Of a stretch of DNA of 64,000 bases, positions 27,838-38,328 are shown one piece after another (positions within the stretch are counted from its first letter, which is position 1; each line of letters begins with the position of its first letter). The notes under the pieces were generated by a model. It did not search any database. It had not been told where the DNA came from and was given only the letters and a program-made list of their open reading frames with translations. Both the position numbers and the translations under genes were made by a program. Source of the DNA: Providencia alcalifaciens (GTDB lineage: Bacteria > Pseudomonadota > Gammaproteobacteria > Enterobacterales > Enterobacteriaceae); contig NZ_CP084296.1 of the NCBI RefSeq assembly GCF_020271745.1, positions 868,001 to 932,000 of the forward strand. The letters are read 5' to 3'.

Positions 27838-28161
27838 TTAACTCATCCAAATCAAATCAGCTTTAGTCCGTTTTTTCTGATTATCATAGAAGTTTTCATG
27901 TGAACCAATAGTGAGTAAATACAACTCTAATTTTGATGAAATCCATGAATATCCCAACAATGCAGTCAATTCATTAAGCCGAAATTTATGAACTCTAAGG
28001 TAGCTTAAATCCCCTTTTTTTTGCTCACCAATTAACGGATTTTTAATGATTTTATCAATTTCGTCTTCCACAATTTTGGCATCATGGTCAGACATTTTCT
28101 TCAATGATTTTTCAAACCTAGCTGATTGATAAACATCAATCTCGTTTTGTTCTTCTGACAT
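27838..28161 (-). CDS. RelE/ParE-like toxin of a toxin-antitoxin pair
   Basis: A 107-residue basic protein of RelE/ParE superfamily appearance: YQSARFEKSLKKMSDHDAKIVEDEIDKI, then KKGDLSYLRVHKFRLNELTALLGYSW and LELYLLTIGSHENFYDNQKK. The final GSHENFY segment matches the conserved end of this fold, in which related toxins carry catalytic or RNA-binding residues. The gene overlaps the antitoxin gene by 26 bases and lies downstream of it. Its target, mRNA at the ribosome or gyrase, cannot be determined by eye. Confidence 0.75.
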   Translation of the reverse strand: MSEEQNEIDVYQSARFEKSLKKMSDHDAKIVEDEIDKIIKNPLIGEQKKGDLSYLRVHKFRLNELTALLGYSWISSKLELYLLTIGSHENFYDNQKKRTKADLIWMS

Positions 28162-28366
28162 ATCGAGATACCTTGTTATTCTCGACTTCAGCTTTTGCTA
28201 AGAGCATTTCTTCGATAAAGCTATAAGATAGATCAGGGTTTTCTTCAGCAATCCTGCCAATTTTCGCCCAATGTTCAATTTGCTTAGGAACACTTCTGCT
28301 TTTCGCTTCAGCGTGAATTTTAGCATCAGACACAAATTCATCATCTAATCTGACTGAAATGGCCAT
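28136..28366 (-). CDS. ParD-like antitoxin
   Basis: A 76-residue protein beginning MAISVRLDDEFVSDAKIHAE, a ribbon-helix-helix-type opening, followed by AKSRSVPKQIEHWAKIGRIAEENPDL, which is typical of the ParD-like antitoxin family. The basic C-terminus (SRYVRRTKRD) would wrap the toxin. The ATG at 28366 is chosen because TAGGTGA lies just before it, while an in-frame GTG overlaps that site. Antitoxin upstream of and overlapping toxin is the usual layout and implies autoregulation of the pair. Confidence 0.75.
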   Translation of the reverse strand: MAISVRLDDEFVSDAKIHAEAKSRSVPKQIEHWAKIGRIAEENPDLSYSFIEEMLLAKAEVENNKVSRYVRRTKRD

Positions 28367-28506
28367 AATGTTCACCTACTCACAAAAGATTAACCACAAG
28401 ACAGAAATGTCTCACTTGTAGCTAATGTTAGTCCAAAAGAACATTTTACGCAACAAATTGTCGCATAATGCAATCTTAAGTTTCTTTCTTTTATTCTAAA
28501 TAAAAA

Positions 28507-29262
28507 TCAGTAATACAGCGCGATACGTTGTCCATCCAGCTCTTTGACTTCCAGCGGTGTATCGAAAATTTCCTCTAAAATCTCAGATTTCATGATCTCT
28601 TGAGGCTCGCCATGGTAAGACAAACGCCCATTTCGCAGCGCCACAATATAGTCTGAATACACAGAGGCAAAGTTAATATCGTGGATAACCAGAATGATGG
28701 TTTTGCCTAGCTCATCCGCCGCGCGGCGCAGTAATTTCATCATGATCACCGCGTGCTTCATATCCAAGTTATTCAAAGGCTCATCCAACAGCACATATTC
28801 GGTATCTTGGCACAGTACCATTGCCACATACGCACGCTGACGCTGGCCACCAGAAAGCTCATCAAGGTAACGATGGCGAAACTCAATTAAGTTCAAAAAC
28901 GCCAGAGATTCGTCGATTTTCTGTTTGTCATCCAGTGTTAAGCGCCCTTTGGTATAAGGATAACGCCCAAAACCAACCAGCTCCTCCACCGTTAAACGGC
29001 TAGCAAATTGGTTTTCTTGGCGAAGTACCGATAAACAGGTTGCGAGTTGGTCGCTTGGTGTTGTCGAGACATCCAAGTTATTCACTTTGACATAACCGTG
29101 ATCCGCCGATAATAAGCGACCAATAATCGACAACAGCGTTGATTTACCTGCACCATTTGGACCGATGATTGAAGTAACACCGCTATTTTTAATATTGGTT
29201 GTAACGTTATCTAAGACCTTAGTATCTTGATAACTTTTCGATATCTGATGAATTTCAATCAT
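28507..29262 (-). CDS. Iron-siderophore ABC transporter ATPase
   Basis: A 251-residue FecE-type ATPase. Walker A is GPNGAGKST, the signature is LSGGQRQRAYVAMVL, Walker B is YVLLDEP and the switch histidine is in ILVIHDIN. The sequence resembles the VctC/YclP/CeuD group that serves catechol siderophores. It is the last gene of a four-gene importer operon, one base after the stop of the upstream permease gene. It binds the cytoplasmic faces of the two permeases. Confidence 0.9.
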   Translation of the reverse strand: MIEIHQISKSYQDTKVLDNVTTNIKNSGVTSIIGPNGAGKSTLLSIIGRLLSADHGYVKVNNLDVSTTPSDQLATCLSVLRQENQFASRLTVEELVGFGRYPYTKGRLTLDDKQKIDESLAFLNLIEFRHRYLDELSGGQRQRAYVAMVLCQDTEYVLLDEPLNNLDMKHAVIMMKLLRRAADELGKTIILVIHDINFASVYSDYIVALRNGRLSYHGEPQEIMKSEILEEIFDTPLEVKELDGQRIALYY

Positions 29263-29263
29263 A

Positions 29264-30247
29264 CTAAAACCTTCTTAACACCATATAAATAAAGAATATT
29301 CCACCGACAAACTCGAGTACCACAGACAAGGTGCCCGCTTTATTTAATCCATATTCAAGAACCAGCTGTCCGCCCACTAATGCAATCACACCGAGTAGGA
29401 AAGAAACCGGCAATAAATAGCGATGCTGGCTGCTTCCTGCGATGTAGTAAGCCAAGTTAGCCACCATCAAGCCAAGGAACGTGAGCGGGCCCACCAGCGC
29501 CGTGGAAATTGCCACTAAGACAGAAATCAGTAATAAGATTACGGTGACTTGCTGACGGTAGTTAATCCCTAAATTCACCGCATTAGCTTGTCCCAGTGCG
29601 AGCACGTCGAAGCAGTAGCGCATGCGCCAAAGCAGAATGCCCACAATCACAGTAATCACCAGTGTGAACAGAATCAGTTCCGGCGTTCCTTTAGTGAAAG
29701 TCGCAAACATCCGGCTTTGTAAGATGGAAAACTCATTCGGATCCATCAATCGTTGCAGCAAGGTCGCCACACTGCGAAACAGTGTTCCGAGGATAATCCC
29801 CACCATCAAAACTAAATTGATATTCATTTTGACGGAGATAAACAACCAGCGGTACAGCAGTACAGAGAAAATCACCAGCAGGGACGATTCCAGTAAAAAC
29901 TTACCAATATTCAACAGCCATGATGCGGGAAAACTATCGGTATAAAACACAAAGATAGTTTGCAACAGGATGAACAATGCCTCTAACCCCATAATGGATG
30001 GTGTCAGAATTTTGTTATTAGCGATAGTTTGAAACAGAACCGTCGACACCCCAGAGCCAAACGCCACAATGATCATCGTCAGCACGATATAACCACGATG
30101 GGGCAGAATATACGCGAGATTACTGCCCAAATTAATGGTCATGTACAAAATGATCGACAGCACTGACAGCATAGCCAACAAACCGATGCGCTGGATTGGC
30201 GTAAACGTTTTTTTCACTGGCAAACTTAATGAATTAACTTTTTCCAT
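29264..30247 (-). CDS. Iron-siderophore ABC transporter permease, second
   Basis: A 327-residue FecCD-family permease with eight or more membrane segments. The conserved stretch LVAISTALVGPLTFLGLMVANLAYYIAG near the C-terminal third is the region that contacts the ATPase. It overlaps the first permease gene by 14 bases. The two permeases together form the channel for ferric siderophore. Confidence 0.9.
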   Translation of the reverse strand: MEKVNSLSLPVKKTFTPIQRIGLLAMLSVLSIILYMTINLGSNLAYILPHRGYIVLTMIIVAFGSGVSTVLFQTIANNKILTPSIMGLEALFILLQTIFVFYTDSFPASWLLNIGKFLLESSLLVIFSVLLYRWLFISVKMNINLVLMVGIILGTLFRSVATLLQRLMDPNEFSILQSRMFATFTKGTPELILFTLVITVIVGILLWRMRYCFDVLALGQANAVNLGINYRQQVTVILLLISVLVAISTALVGPLTFLGLMVANLAYYIAGSSQHRYLLPVSFLLGVIALVGGQLVLEYGLNKAGTLSVVLEFVGGIFFIYMVLRRF

Positions 30248-31196
30248 AACGCTGATGCTTTAACAAGAGATAAAGGAAAATAACCGCACCTACGACACCT
30301 AAAATCACACTCGCAGGAATTTCAAACGGATAACGAATTAAGCGACCAATAATGTCACACAGCAGCACTAAGCCGCCGCCTGCCAAACAGATCCATGGGA
30401 TAGTTTTACGAATATTATCCCCCATCACCAAGCTAATCAGGTTCGGGACAATCAACCCTAAGAATGGCAATGCGCCGACGACAACCACCACCACACCGCT
30501 GATTAAGGCGATGATAGATAACCCAATGGTCATTACTTTCTGGTAGTTCAAGCCAACGTTAACGGAAAACTCACGCCCCATCCCTGCCACTGTAAAGCTA
30601 TCAGCAATTAAACAGGCGACTAGTGTTAAACCACCCACCAGCCAAAGCAGCTCATAGCGACCTTGTAAAATACTGGAAAAATCCCCGCTCATCCAAGCAC
30701 CTAGAGATTGAAGCAGGTCAAAATAGTAGGCGGTAAAAATGGTGAGCGCGCTGATCACTGCCCCAAGCATAATGCCAACTAACGGCACTATTAGGGCGGA
30801 CTTCAGAATAATCCTGCGTAAAATCAGCATAAACAGCGCTGTACCTAGCAGTGCAAATCCACTCGCCACCACCATTTTGGTCATGATAGACGCGGTTGGA
30901 TACAGGATCATCACGAACAGTAAACCAAGGCTCGCAGATTGCGTGGTGCCAGCAAGGGAAGGTTCGATAAAACGGTTTTGGGTGAGTAGCTGCATGATCA
31001 GCCCCGCGACACTCATGGCGCTACCTGCAAGGATCAAGGCGGCGGTGCGAGGGATACGACTCACAAAAAAGATATCTTGCATCTCGGGATCAGTGAAAAG
31101 CGAAACGGGTGACACATCACCCGCTCCAATAAACAAGCTTAATACCGCTAATACCAATAACGCGATGATACCAAAAAAGAGATAAAGCGTTTTCAT
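30234..31196 (-). CDS. Iron-siderophore ABC transporter permease, first
   Basis: A 320-residue FecCD-family permease with SRIPRTAALILAGSAMSVAGLIMQLLTQN, the best-conserved N-terminal family motif, and VVVGALPFLGLIVPNLISLVMG in the second half. It starts three bases after the binding-protein gene and overlaps the second permease gene. Confidence 0.9.
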   Translation of the reverse strand: MKTLYLFFGIIALLVLAVLSLFIGAGDVSPVSLFTDPEMQDIFFVSRIPRTAALILAGSAMSVAGLIMQLLTQNRFIEPSLAGTTQSASLGLLFVMILYPTASIMTKMVVASGFALLGTALFMLILRRIILKSALIVPLVGIMLGAVISALTIFTAYYFDLLQSLGAWMSGDFSSILQGRYELLWLVGGLTLVACLIADSFTVAGMGREFSVNVGLNYQKVMTIGLSIIALISGVVVVVVGALPFLGLIVPNLISLVMGDNIRKTIPWICLAGGGLVLLCDIIGRLIRYPFEIPASVILGVVGAVIFLYLLLKHQRYGKS

Positions 31197-31199
31197 TGA

Positions 31200-32195
31200 T
31201 TAATTCGTTTTTTTCTTCTCTAGAGCTTTGTTTACATCATCCATTAATTGGGAATATGTTTGGATACCACCAGCGATGTAAACCGCTGAAGAATCTAAAT
31301 AAGCTACTTGGCCTTTTTCCCATGCGGAAGTTTTTCTCACTAATGCATTGTCTAACACGTCTGCCGCAGGTTGCGCATCTTTCGCACCAATAGCGCCATC
31401 ACGGTCGATAACAAATAACCAGTCTGGATTCAGTTTTAATAACAGTTCTGAATGCACGATATTACCATGACGGCCAGTATCTTCAGTGAAGACATAAGCA
31501 GGTTCGAAGCCTAATACATCAAAGATAAAACCAAAACGGGAACCTGGGCCATAAGCAGAAATTTTACCGCCACTCACTAAGATCACCATCGCTTTGCCCG
31601 CTTCAGGGGTTTTGCCTTTGATATCATTAATTTTGTTTTTGAAATCAGAAACAAGTTTATTCGCTTGTTCTTCTTTACCAAATAACGAACCTAACAGCAT
31701 CGTACGTTCCATCAGGCTATCAATAAAATGTTTGTTATCAATGTCCAGAGAAATCGTTGGTGCGATACCGCTTAGTTTGTCATAAGCATCGCGAGCACGG
31801 CTGCCACCTAAAATCACATCAGGCTTTACACTGCTGATAGTTTCATAAGCCGGCTCAAATAAGCTCCCGCCATTAATATATTCTGAGGAGCGATATTTCT
31901 CTAAAAACTTCGGGAAATAGACGTTAGTTTGTGGAACACCAATCACCGGAATACCCAGCGCATCGATGATGTCTAAGGTTTCCATGTTCATCACAAACGC
32001 ACGTTGTGGATGGCTAGGAATTTCAGTTTTGCCTTGAGCATGTTCAACGACAATCGTTTGTTTTTCAGCTGCTTTCTCTGTTGCTGGCTGCTCGGTCGTT
32101 GGCGCTGCAGTTTGTGTTTGCTTAGCGTCATCACAACCCGCTAACGCAACAACGGATAATAGGGCAAACCCTGAAACTAATGATTTTGCGAACAT
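31200..32195 (-). CDS. Siderophore-binding lipoprotein of the ABC importer
   Basis: A 331-residue receptor. The lipobox LAGC (cysteine at about residue 21) indicates a lipid-anchored periplasmic protein, followed by a flexible Gln/Thr/Ala-rich linker and a type III binding fold (ETLDIIDALGIPVIGVP, VKPDVILGGSRARDAYDKL, VSGGKISAYGPGSRFGFIFD). It resembles the CeuE/VctP/FatB/YclQ group, which binds catechol-type ferric siderophores. The organism could use it to take siderophores made by others, since no siderophore synthesis genes are nearby. Iron regulation is expected. A weak Fur-like region lies upstream. Confidence 0.88.
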   Translation of the reverse strand: MFAKSLVSGFALLSVVALAGCDDAKQTQTAAPTTEQPATEKAAEKQTIVVEHAQGKTEIPSHPQRAFVMNMETLDIIDALGIPVIGVPQTNVYFPKFLEKYRSSEYINGGSLFEPAYETISSVKPDVILGGSRARDAYDKLSGIAPTISLDIDNKHFIDSLMERTMLLGSLFGKEEQANKLVSDFKNKINDIKGKTPEAGKAMVILVSGGKISAYGPGSRFGFIFDVLGFEPAYVFTEDTGRHGNIVHSELLLKLNPDWLFVIDRDGAIGAKDAQPAADVLDNALVRKTSAWEKGQVAYLDSSAVYIAGGIQTYSQLMDDVNKALEKKKTN

Positions 32196-32215
32196 CTAAA
32201 TTTCTCCACCTTTCA

Positions 32216-32300
32216 ATGTGATTATCGTTAGTCATAATTCATGACCCGAAGATGGCGGATATCTTACATGAAACATAGCGCTAATGATATTAGTTTGCAT
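32216..32300. promoter_or_regulatory. Promoter region with weak Fur-box-like sequences
   Basis: GTGATTATCGTTAGTCATAA near 32219 and AATGATATTAGTTTGCAT near 32283 each resemble arrays of the Fur hexamer GATAAT, but neither is a good consensus match. The assignment rests mainly on the iron transporter gene that follows on the minus strand. Confidence 0.35.
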
Positions 32301-32397
32301 TTGCATTTCGCAAAATAATGATGCATCGCACAAAAACACACATTGCCTATATTTAAAGTAATTTACTGACATCTTACTTTGATTAGGGAGAAACAAA

Positions 32398-34071
32398 ATG
32401 GCTCAAGCATGGTGGAAATCCGCAGTGGTATACCAAATCTACCCTAAAAGCTTCTATGACCATAATGGCGACGGTATTGGCGATATCGCAGGTATCACCG
32501 CCAAGCTAGACTATATTCAATCTTTAGGCATAAACGTGATTTGGCTGTGCCCAATTTTTGAATCACCGATGAAGGATAATGGCTATGACATTGCCAACTA
32601 TGACAGCGTCGATCCGGTTTTTGGTAGCAATGATGACCTTGATATTTTAATCAGCCAAGCTTCGCAGCGTGGCATTAAAATCCTACTGGACTTAGTGCTT
32701 AATCACAGCTCAAACCAGCACCCTTGGTTCGAAGCTGCCCTTGCCGATCCCAACAGCCCTTATGCAGGCTATTACCAATTTATTGAATGGGATAAACCCA
32801 CTCCACCGAACAATTTACGCACCTACTTTGATTGCCCAGTGTGGACTCAGGTTCCAGATAGCACTCGCTGGTACTTCAACTCTTTCGGGCCCGAGCAACC
32901 GGATCTTAATTGGGAAAACCCACAATTACGCCAAGAAATTATCCAAATGATCAACCGTTGGATAGCCAAAGGAATTGCAGGGTTCCGCATTGATGCCATC
33001 GGCAATATTAAAAAATCCCCTGAAGCCCTCTCACCTTATCAATTCCCTCCCGATCGGGAAGATGGTTCCGCGTCTTTAGTTCCTTGGGTGGTTAACCAAC
33101 CGGGCATACATGAATTTTTAAAAGAGCTCGCCAGCCAAACCTTCCACCCTGCAAACTCAATGACGGTGGCTGAAATCGATGTTTCTCCGCAGGATCTTGC
33201 TGACTATATCGGGGAAGATGGGGCATTTTCTATGGTGTTTGACTTCAGTATTGCGGATCTCGATATTGCCAAGCAGCCTCCGTTCTCCCTTGCTCCAATC
33301 ACAGGCGAACGTTTAAAACCTGTTTTCCTAAAAAGCCAACTCACGACCCAGAAAGTGGGTTGGGGTGCACCTTATTTAGAAAATCATGATCAACCGCGCT
33401 CACTGAACAAATTCTTACCGAAAGGCGCCATATCCCCTATCGCCGAAAAAATGTTGGCGATGTTCTTACTGACTCAGCGAGGCACACCATTTATTTATCA
33501 AGGGCAAGAAATTGGCATGACGAACTGCCCACTGACATTAGACGAACACCATGACTTGCATCTTTTTAAACTTTACCAATGGGGTAAAACTCACGGATAT
33601 TCTCACACCACCATGATGAACTATTTTACTCAGCGTAGCCGCGACAATGCGCGCACACCATTTCAATGGAATAACCAACGTCATGGCGGATTTACAACAG
33701 GAATTCCATGGTTGAAAGTTAATCCTAACTACCGAGAGGTTAATGCCGCCACCCAACAGCAGCAACCCGATTCACTTTTCGCGTTTTACCAGCAATTAAT
33801 TACCCTACGCCGCCATTCGCCGATTAGCGATATTTTGGTCGAAGGTGAATTTTCAGACATTAACGCCCCTGAACCCGTTATTGCTTATCGACGAACATTA
33901 GGTTCACGCGCCATCGATATTTACTGTAATTTCAGCGATAAGCCGCAGGCTATTCACCAAAATTATCGCCGAGTATATTTAAGTAATATTGCAAATACCC
34001 ATGACGATAATCAGCCAATTACCCTACAACCTTATCAATCAATAATTTTTGAAGTAGAGAAAAGTGAATAA
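32398..34071 (+). CDS. Alpha-glucosidase (oligo-1,6-glucosidase type, GH13)
   Basis: A 557-residue cytoplasmic glycoside hydrolase of the GH13 family. Catalytic residues are visible: nucleophile D199 in GFRIDAIG, acid/base E259 in VAEIDV and transition-state D331 in ENHDQPR. YQIYPKSFYDHNGDGIGDIAGI with the calcium-binding-like DHNGDG motif is typical of oligo-1,6-glucosidases, trehalose-6-phosphate hydrolases and alpha-1,4-glucosidases. Substrate cannot be fixed from sequence, though the usual VxxE motif has Ala before Glu. It is preceded by AGGGAG and sits 278 bases upstream of glgB, so it may act on oligosaccharides released from glycogen. Confidence 0.87.
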   Translation: MAQAWWKSAVVYQIYPKSFYDHNGDGIGDIAGITAKLDYIQSLGINVIWLCPIFESPMKDNGYDIANYDSVDPVFGSNDDLDILISQASQRGIKILLDLVLNHSSNQHPWFEAALADPNSPYAGYYQFIEWDKPTPPNNLRTYFDCPVWTQVPDSTRWYFNSFGPEQPDLNWENPQLRQEIIQMINRWIAKGIAGFRIDAIGNIKKSPEALSPYQFPPDREDGSASLVPWVVNQPGIHEFLKELASQTFHPANSMTVAEIDVSPQDLADYIGEDGAFSMVFDFSIADLDIAKQPPFSLAPITGERLKPVFLKSQLTTQKVGWGAPYLENHDQPRSLNKFLPKGAISPIAEKMLAMFLLTQRGTPFIYQGQEIGMTNCPLTLDEHHDLHLFKLYQWGKTHGYSHTTMMNYFTQRSRDNARTPFQWNNQRHGGFTTGIPWLKVNPNYREVNAATQQQQPDSLFAFYQQLITLRRHSPISDILVEGEFSDINAPEPVIAYRRTLGSRAIDIYCNFSDKPQAIHQNYRRVYLSNIANTHDDNQPITLQPYQSIIFEVEKSE

Positions 34072-34112
34072 CTCAATTAACCACTCCGAATAAGTGTAAT
34101 TAAAGATAAATA

Positions 34113-34150
34113 ATCACCCGATATTTCGATATCGATCATAATCGAGTGAT
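34113..34150 (+). terminator. Hairpin after the alpha-glucosidase gene
   Basis: ATCACCCGAT pairs with ATCGAGTGAT at nine of ten positions (with one G-T pair), around a loop that itself contains CGATATCG. The T-rich tail is poor, so termination is uncertain. Confidence 0.4.
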
Positions 34151-34349
34151 AGTGATTCAATTATGCATTTAATTACGTTGAGTATTATTAATTGATAACT
34201 TAATAATACTATTCAAAAACAAATTAACTCATTGTTAAATAACGAATTTAATTAAATTTAAAGCTAAATATGTGAAGCCTATCAAATACAAATCAAATAA
34301 TTTAAGTAAAGTTTAAATTGCTCATTTCACTTTTCTTGAGGTTATTTAT

Positions 34350-36371
34350 TTGCCAAATAAAAATCGCGAAGTTATTTCTCAAATAACTTCTGGGCGTCGC
34401 TCTGCGGAAATATCCCCCGCAGAAACCCAAACAATTAAAAAGCACACTGATGGCTTTGGCACTCTCATTCGAGATATAGATGGTTGGCTACTGGCAGAAG
34501 GCACCCATCTACGTCCCTATGAATGTCTTGGTGCCCACCCCGTCAACTTCGACGGTGTTGATGGGGTGATTTTTTCTTTATGGGCACCCAATGCCCAACA
34601 GGTTTCTGTCGTCGGTGAATTTAATCAGTGGGATGGGCGCATTCACCCAATGACATTGCGCCATGAAGTGGGGATTTGGGAACGGTTCATTCCTGAAGCC
34701 AAACTCGGGCAAGCGTATAAATATGAATTACAAGATAGCCAGGGCTATATGCGGGTCAAAGCAGACCCTTACGCACTCAAAAGCGTGCTGTTTCCTCATG
34801 TAGAATCAGTGATAACAACCTTGCCAGGTAAACAAACTCCGCCGCACTTCGCCAGCGCCAGCTCGCCACTTTCCGCGCCAGTCTCGATTTACGAAGTGCA
34901 CTTAGGCTCTTGGCGTCGCCATCCACATAATAATGGCTGGCTCAGCTACCGACAACTGGCTGAGCAGCTTATTCCTTATGTGGCAGACATGGGGTTTACC
35001 CATATCGAGTTGCTCCCTATTAGCGAACATCCGTTTGATGGATCTTGGGGCTACCAACCTATCGGACTCTATTCCCCAACCTATCGTTTTGGTGGCGTTG
35101 AGGATTTTCTCTATTTGATTCAAACCGCCCACCAGCATCACCTCAAAGTGATCCTTGATTGGGTACCTGCCCATTTTCCCAATGATGAATATGGGTTAAT
35201 TCAATTTGATGGTACCGCACTGTATGAATATGCAGATCCGCGCGAAGGCGTCCATCAAAACTGGCACACCTTGATTTACAACTACAGCCGCTATGAAGTG
35301 GCCAACTTTTTGGCAGGCAATGCCCTCTATTGGCTAGAACGTTTTGGTGTCGATGGATTAAGAGTCGATGCAGTTAGTTCAATGATCTACCGCGATTATA
35401 GCCGCGAAGACGGGGAATGGGTCCCCAACAAATGGGGCGGCAAAGAGAACCTCGAAGCCCTCGATTTTCTACGTTATACCAACCAAATTATTCAACAGAA
35501 CTGCCCCCATGCATTAATGATAGCCGAAGAGTCAACCGCCTTTCCAAATATCACAAGCTCTATTGAAAATCACGGTTTAGGTTTTGATTTCAAATGGGAT
35601 TTAGGCTGGATGCACGACACTCTGCACTATATGTCTCTTGACCCGATTTACCGCCAATATCATCACCAGCAAATGACCTTTGGTATGTTTTACGCCCACA
35701 GCGAACACTTCGTTTTACCCCTTTCCCATGATGAAGTGGTGCATGGCAAAGGATCACTCCTCGGCAAAATGTCCGGCGACACATGGCAAAAATTCGCCAA
35801 TTTACGGGCTTATTATGGGTTTATGTGGGGACATCCGGGTAAAAAATTGTTGTTTATGGGAGGAGAATTCGCCCAAGGGCGAGAATGGGATCACGACACA
35901 GGGCTAGATTGGCATTTGCTGAACCCTGAATATGATGGCTGGCATACAGGTGTACAGCGCCTTGTACGTGATTTAAATCACTGCTATCAGCAGCATCCCC
36001 CGCTGTACCAACTTGACTATTCCCCACAAGGTTTTGAATGGTTGGTGGTTGATGACCACCAAAATTCAGTATTCGCCTTTGTACGCCGAGATACCCACAA
36101 CCATGAAATTGTAGTGGTCGCCAACTTCACTCCAGTTCTTCGTGAAAATTACCGCATTGGCGTTCACCAATCGGGCTGCTACCAAGAAATTATCAATACC
36201 GATTCTCACTATTATCGGGGCGGTAATATGGGAAATCAGGGGGCAATATCCACCCAGCCAATAGCGGCTCACGGTAAAAATCACTCCCTAAATATTACGC
36301 TTCCCCCTTTAGCCACCCTGTATTTGAAACGGAAGTATCTGAAACAGGAGCTACCGAATGATACTCTTTAA
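34350..36371 (+). CDS. glgB: 1,4-alpha-glucan branching enzyme GlgB (short N-terminus)
   Basis: Creates alpha-1,6 branches in glycogen. It is 673 residues against 728 in E. coli. The conserved part starts at [20 protein letters not shown] near residue 44, so most of the first carbohydrate-binding-like N1 domain is absent while the second ([20 protein letters not shown]) and the GH13 barrel are intact. Catalytic residues lie in [22 protein letters not shown] and [14 protein letters not shown]. The start is a TTG with GAGG eight bases before it, and no in-frame ATG is nearby. It begins glgBXCAP. N1-less branching enzymes are known in other bacteria and usually transfer shorter or different chain lengths. 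Confidence 0.93.
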   Translation: MPNKNREVISQITSGRRSAEISPAETQTIKKHTDGFGTLIRDIDGWLLAEGTHLRPYECLGAHPVNFDGVDGVIFSLWAPNAQQVSVVGEFNQWDGRIHPMTLRHEVGIWERFIPEAKLGQAYKYELQDSQGYMRVKADPYALKSVLFPHVESVITTLPGKQTPPHFASASSPLSAPVSIYEVHLGSWRRHPHNNGWLSYRQLAEQLIPYVADMGFTHIELLPISEHPFDGSWGYQPIGLYSPTYRFGGVEDFLYLIQTAHQHHLKVILDWVPAHFPNDEYGLIQFDGTALYEYADPREGVHQNWHTLIYNYSRYEVANFLAGNALYWLERFGVDGLRVDAVSSMIYRDYSREDGEWVPNKWGGKENLEALDFLRYTNQIIQQNCPHALMIAEESTAFPNITSSIENHGLGFDFKWDLGWMHDTLHYMSLDPIYRQYHHQQMTFGMFYAHSEHFVLPLSHDEVVHGKGSLLGKMSGDTWQKFANLRAYYGFMWGHPGKKLLFMGGEFAQGREWDHDTGLDWHLLNPEYDGWHTGVQRLVRDLNHCYQQHPPLYQLDYSPQGFEWLVVDDHQNSVFAFVRRDTHNHEIVVVANFTPVLRENYRIGVHQSGCYQEIINTDSHYYRGGNMGNQGAISTQPIAAHGKNHSLNITLPPLATLYLKRKYLKQELPNDTL

Positions 36372-38307
36372 TTTTCAGCGAGGTCATGCACACCCCCTTG
36401 GTAGCCACATAGATGAACACGGCGTCAATTTTGCTATTTACAGCGAGCGGGCTGAACACATTGACTTATGCGTGCTGGACTCACTCGGTGATGAAATTCG
36501 TTACCCGCTCTATCGAGGAGATAACCACATTTGGCATGGTTATTTAATGGGTGCAAAAGCAGGTCTGCATTATGGTTATCGTGTCAGAGGGAAATGGGAA
36601 CCCCAGGCAGGATTATATTTTGATGAAACTGACTTACTGATTGACCCTTACAGCCGCGAACTCAGTGGTAAACAGCAACCTTACTCCGTCGTCAGCCATG
36701 AACCTTATGACTGGCAAGGAGACACCCCTCTTCATACTCCATGGTCAAAAACCGTGATTTATGAAGCTCATGTTCGGGGGCTTACCAAGCAACACCCTGA
36801 AATTCCACCCGCTTTACGGGGGAGTTATGCCGCTATCACACACCCTTGCATAATCCAGCATTTAACGCGACTTGGCGTAACGGCGCTTGAGTTGCTCCCT
36901 GTGCAATTTCATCTGGACGAGCCGCGATTACAGGCTAAAAATCTCACTAATTACTGGGGCTATAACACGCTGGCACCGTTTGCGATTGAGCCTCAATATT
37001 GGTCTGGGCAAGCAGGTTCTACGCCGTTGAGTGAGTTTCGCGATATGGTCAAAGCCCTACATCGTGCTGGCATTGAAGTTATCCTCGATATTGTGTTTAA
37101 CCACACGGCCGAATTAGACCGTTCAGGGCCTTGCTTATCGTTTAGGGGGTTAGATAACCCCACCTATTACTGGTTAAACGACAATAGCGAATATGTGGAT
37201 TGGACGGGCTGCGGTAATACGCTGAAATTGTCTCACTCGGCAGTAAGCCAATGGGTGCTTGATTGCCTGCATTTTTGGGCGATTGAATGCCATGTTGATG
37301 GCTTTCGCTTTGATTTAGCCACAATATTGGGAAGAACGCCGGCGTTTAATTCTCAGGCTCCACTGCTTAAGGCTATCACCCAAGACCCCATTCTTGGGCA
37401 GCTTAAGTTGATTGCTGAACCTTGGGATCTCGCCAACAACGGTTACCAATTAGGGCAATTTCCACCGCCTTTTGCCGAATGGAATGACCAATTTCGCAAT
37501 GATTGCCGCCGTGCTGTTTTATATTGTGATATGCCTATCGGTACCTTGGCAAACCGCCTAGCTGGCTCACGGGACTGTTTTTCACAAAACCATTGTTCAC
37601 AAACCCGCTTTTCACAGAATCATCGCCCTAGTTTTGTTTCAATTAACCACATCACCGCACACGATGGTTTTACGTTGCGAGATTTAGTCAGTTTTAATCA
37701 CAAACATAACCACGCCAACGGTGAAAATAACCAAGATGGTAGCGACGACAACAGCAGCAATAATCATGGCTTTGAAGGATTAAACGCCACTGAAAAGATA
37801 ATATCGGAACGCCAACAGAGTCAGCGCCATTTATTAAGTTTGCTGTTCTTGTCATTAGGCACGCCGATGCTGCGCGCAGGGGATGAGCTAGGGCATAGCC
37901 AACAAGGAAATAATAATGCTTATTGCCAAGATAACCCAATAAGCTGGCTTAACTGGCAGGAAGCGGATAGTGCGCTCATGGAATTTACAGCACAACTTAT
38001 CGCTTTACGCCAGCAGATCCCTGCACTGGTTTCGGGGCAATGGTGGCATTCACTGCCCCCGAATAAAACGGTTGAATGGCTAAATAACCAAGGCTTCCCC
38101 ATAACCTTTGAGCAGTGGCAGCAATCATGCCCCATGCAAGTGTTACTTTCCGGCCAATGGCTATTACTGATTAATTTCACTGAGCAAGCCCATTCGTTCA
38201 CGCTTCCCGAAGGGAATTGGCACCCTGTCCCGCCTTTTTATTGCCACTTATTTCGCGCTATTCCCCCAAAAACCTTCGTGGTAATGCGGCGCCACGATTT
38301 TTCATAA
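36358..38307 (+). CDS. glgX: Glycogen debranching enzyme GlgX
   Basis: A 649-residue isoamylase-type debranching enzyme that removes short alpha-1,6-linked stubs left by glycogen phosphorylase. An N-terminal CBM48 ([20 protein letters not shown]) precedes a GH13 barrel with [11 protein letters not shown], nucleophile region [12 protein letters not shown], acid/base LIAEPWD and [15 protein letters not shown]. It overlaps glgB by 14 bases. An unusual low-complexity insertion ([16 protein letters not shown]) occurs near residue 405-420. The E. coli protein is 657 residues. Confidence 0.94.
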   Translation: MILFNFQRGHAHPLGSHIDEHGVNFAIYSERAEHIDLCVLDSLGDEIRYPLYRGDNHIWHGYLMGAKAGLHYGYRVRGKWEPQAGLYFDETDLLIDPYSRELSGKQQPYSVVSHEPYDWQGDTPLHTPWSKTVIYEAHVRGLTKQHPEIPPALRGSYAAITHPCIIQHLTRLGVTALELLPVQFHLDEPRLQAKNLTNYWGYNTLAPFAIEPQYWSGQAGSTPLSEFRDMVKALHRAGIEVILDIVFNHTAELDRSGPCLSFRGLDNPTYYWLNDNSEYVDWTGCGNTLKLSHSAVSQWVLDCLHFWAIECHVDGFRFDLATILGRTPAFNSQAPLLKAITQDPILGQLKLIAEPWDLANNGYQLGQFPPPFAEWNDQFRNDCRRAVLYCDMPIGTLANRLAGSRDCFSQNHCSQTRFSQNHRPSFVSINHITAHDGFTLRDLVSFNHKHNHANGENNQDGSDDNSSNNHGFEGLNATEKIISERQQSQRHLLSLLFLSLGTPMLRAGDELGHSQQGNNNAYCQDNPISWLNWQEADSALMEFTAQLIALRQQIPALVSGQWWHSLPPNKTVEWLNNQGFPITFEQWQQSCPMQVLLSGQWLLLINFTEQAHSFTLPEGNWHPVPPFYCHLFRAIPPKTFVVMRRHDFS

Positions 38308-38328
38308 AGTGTTCATTAAGGAATTGAT

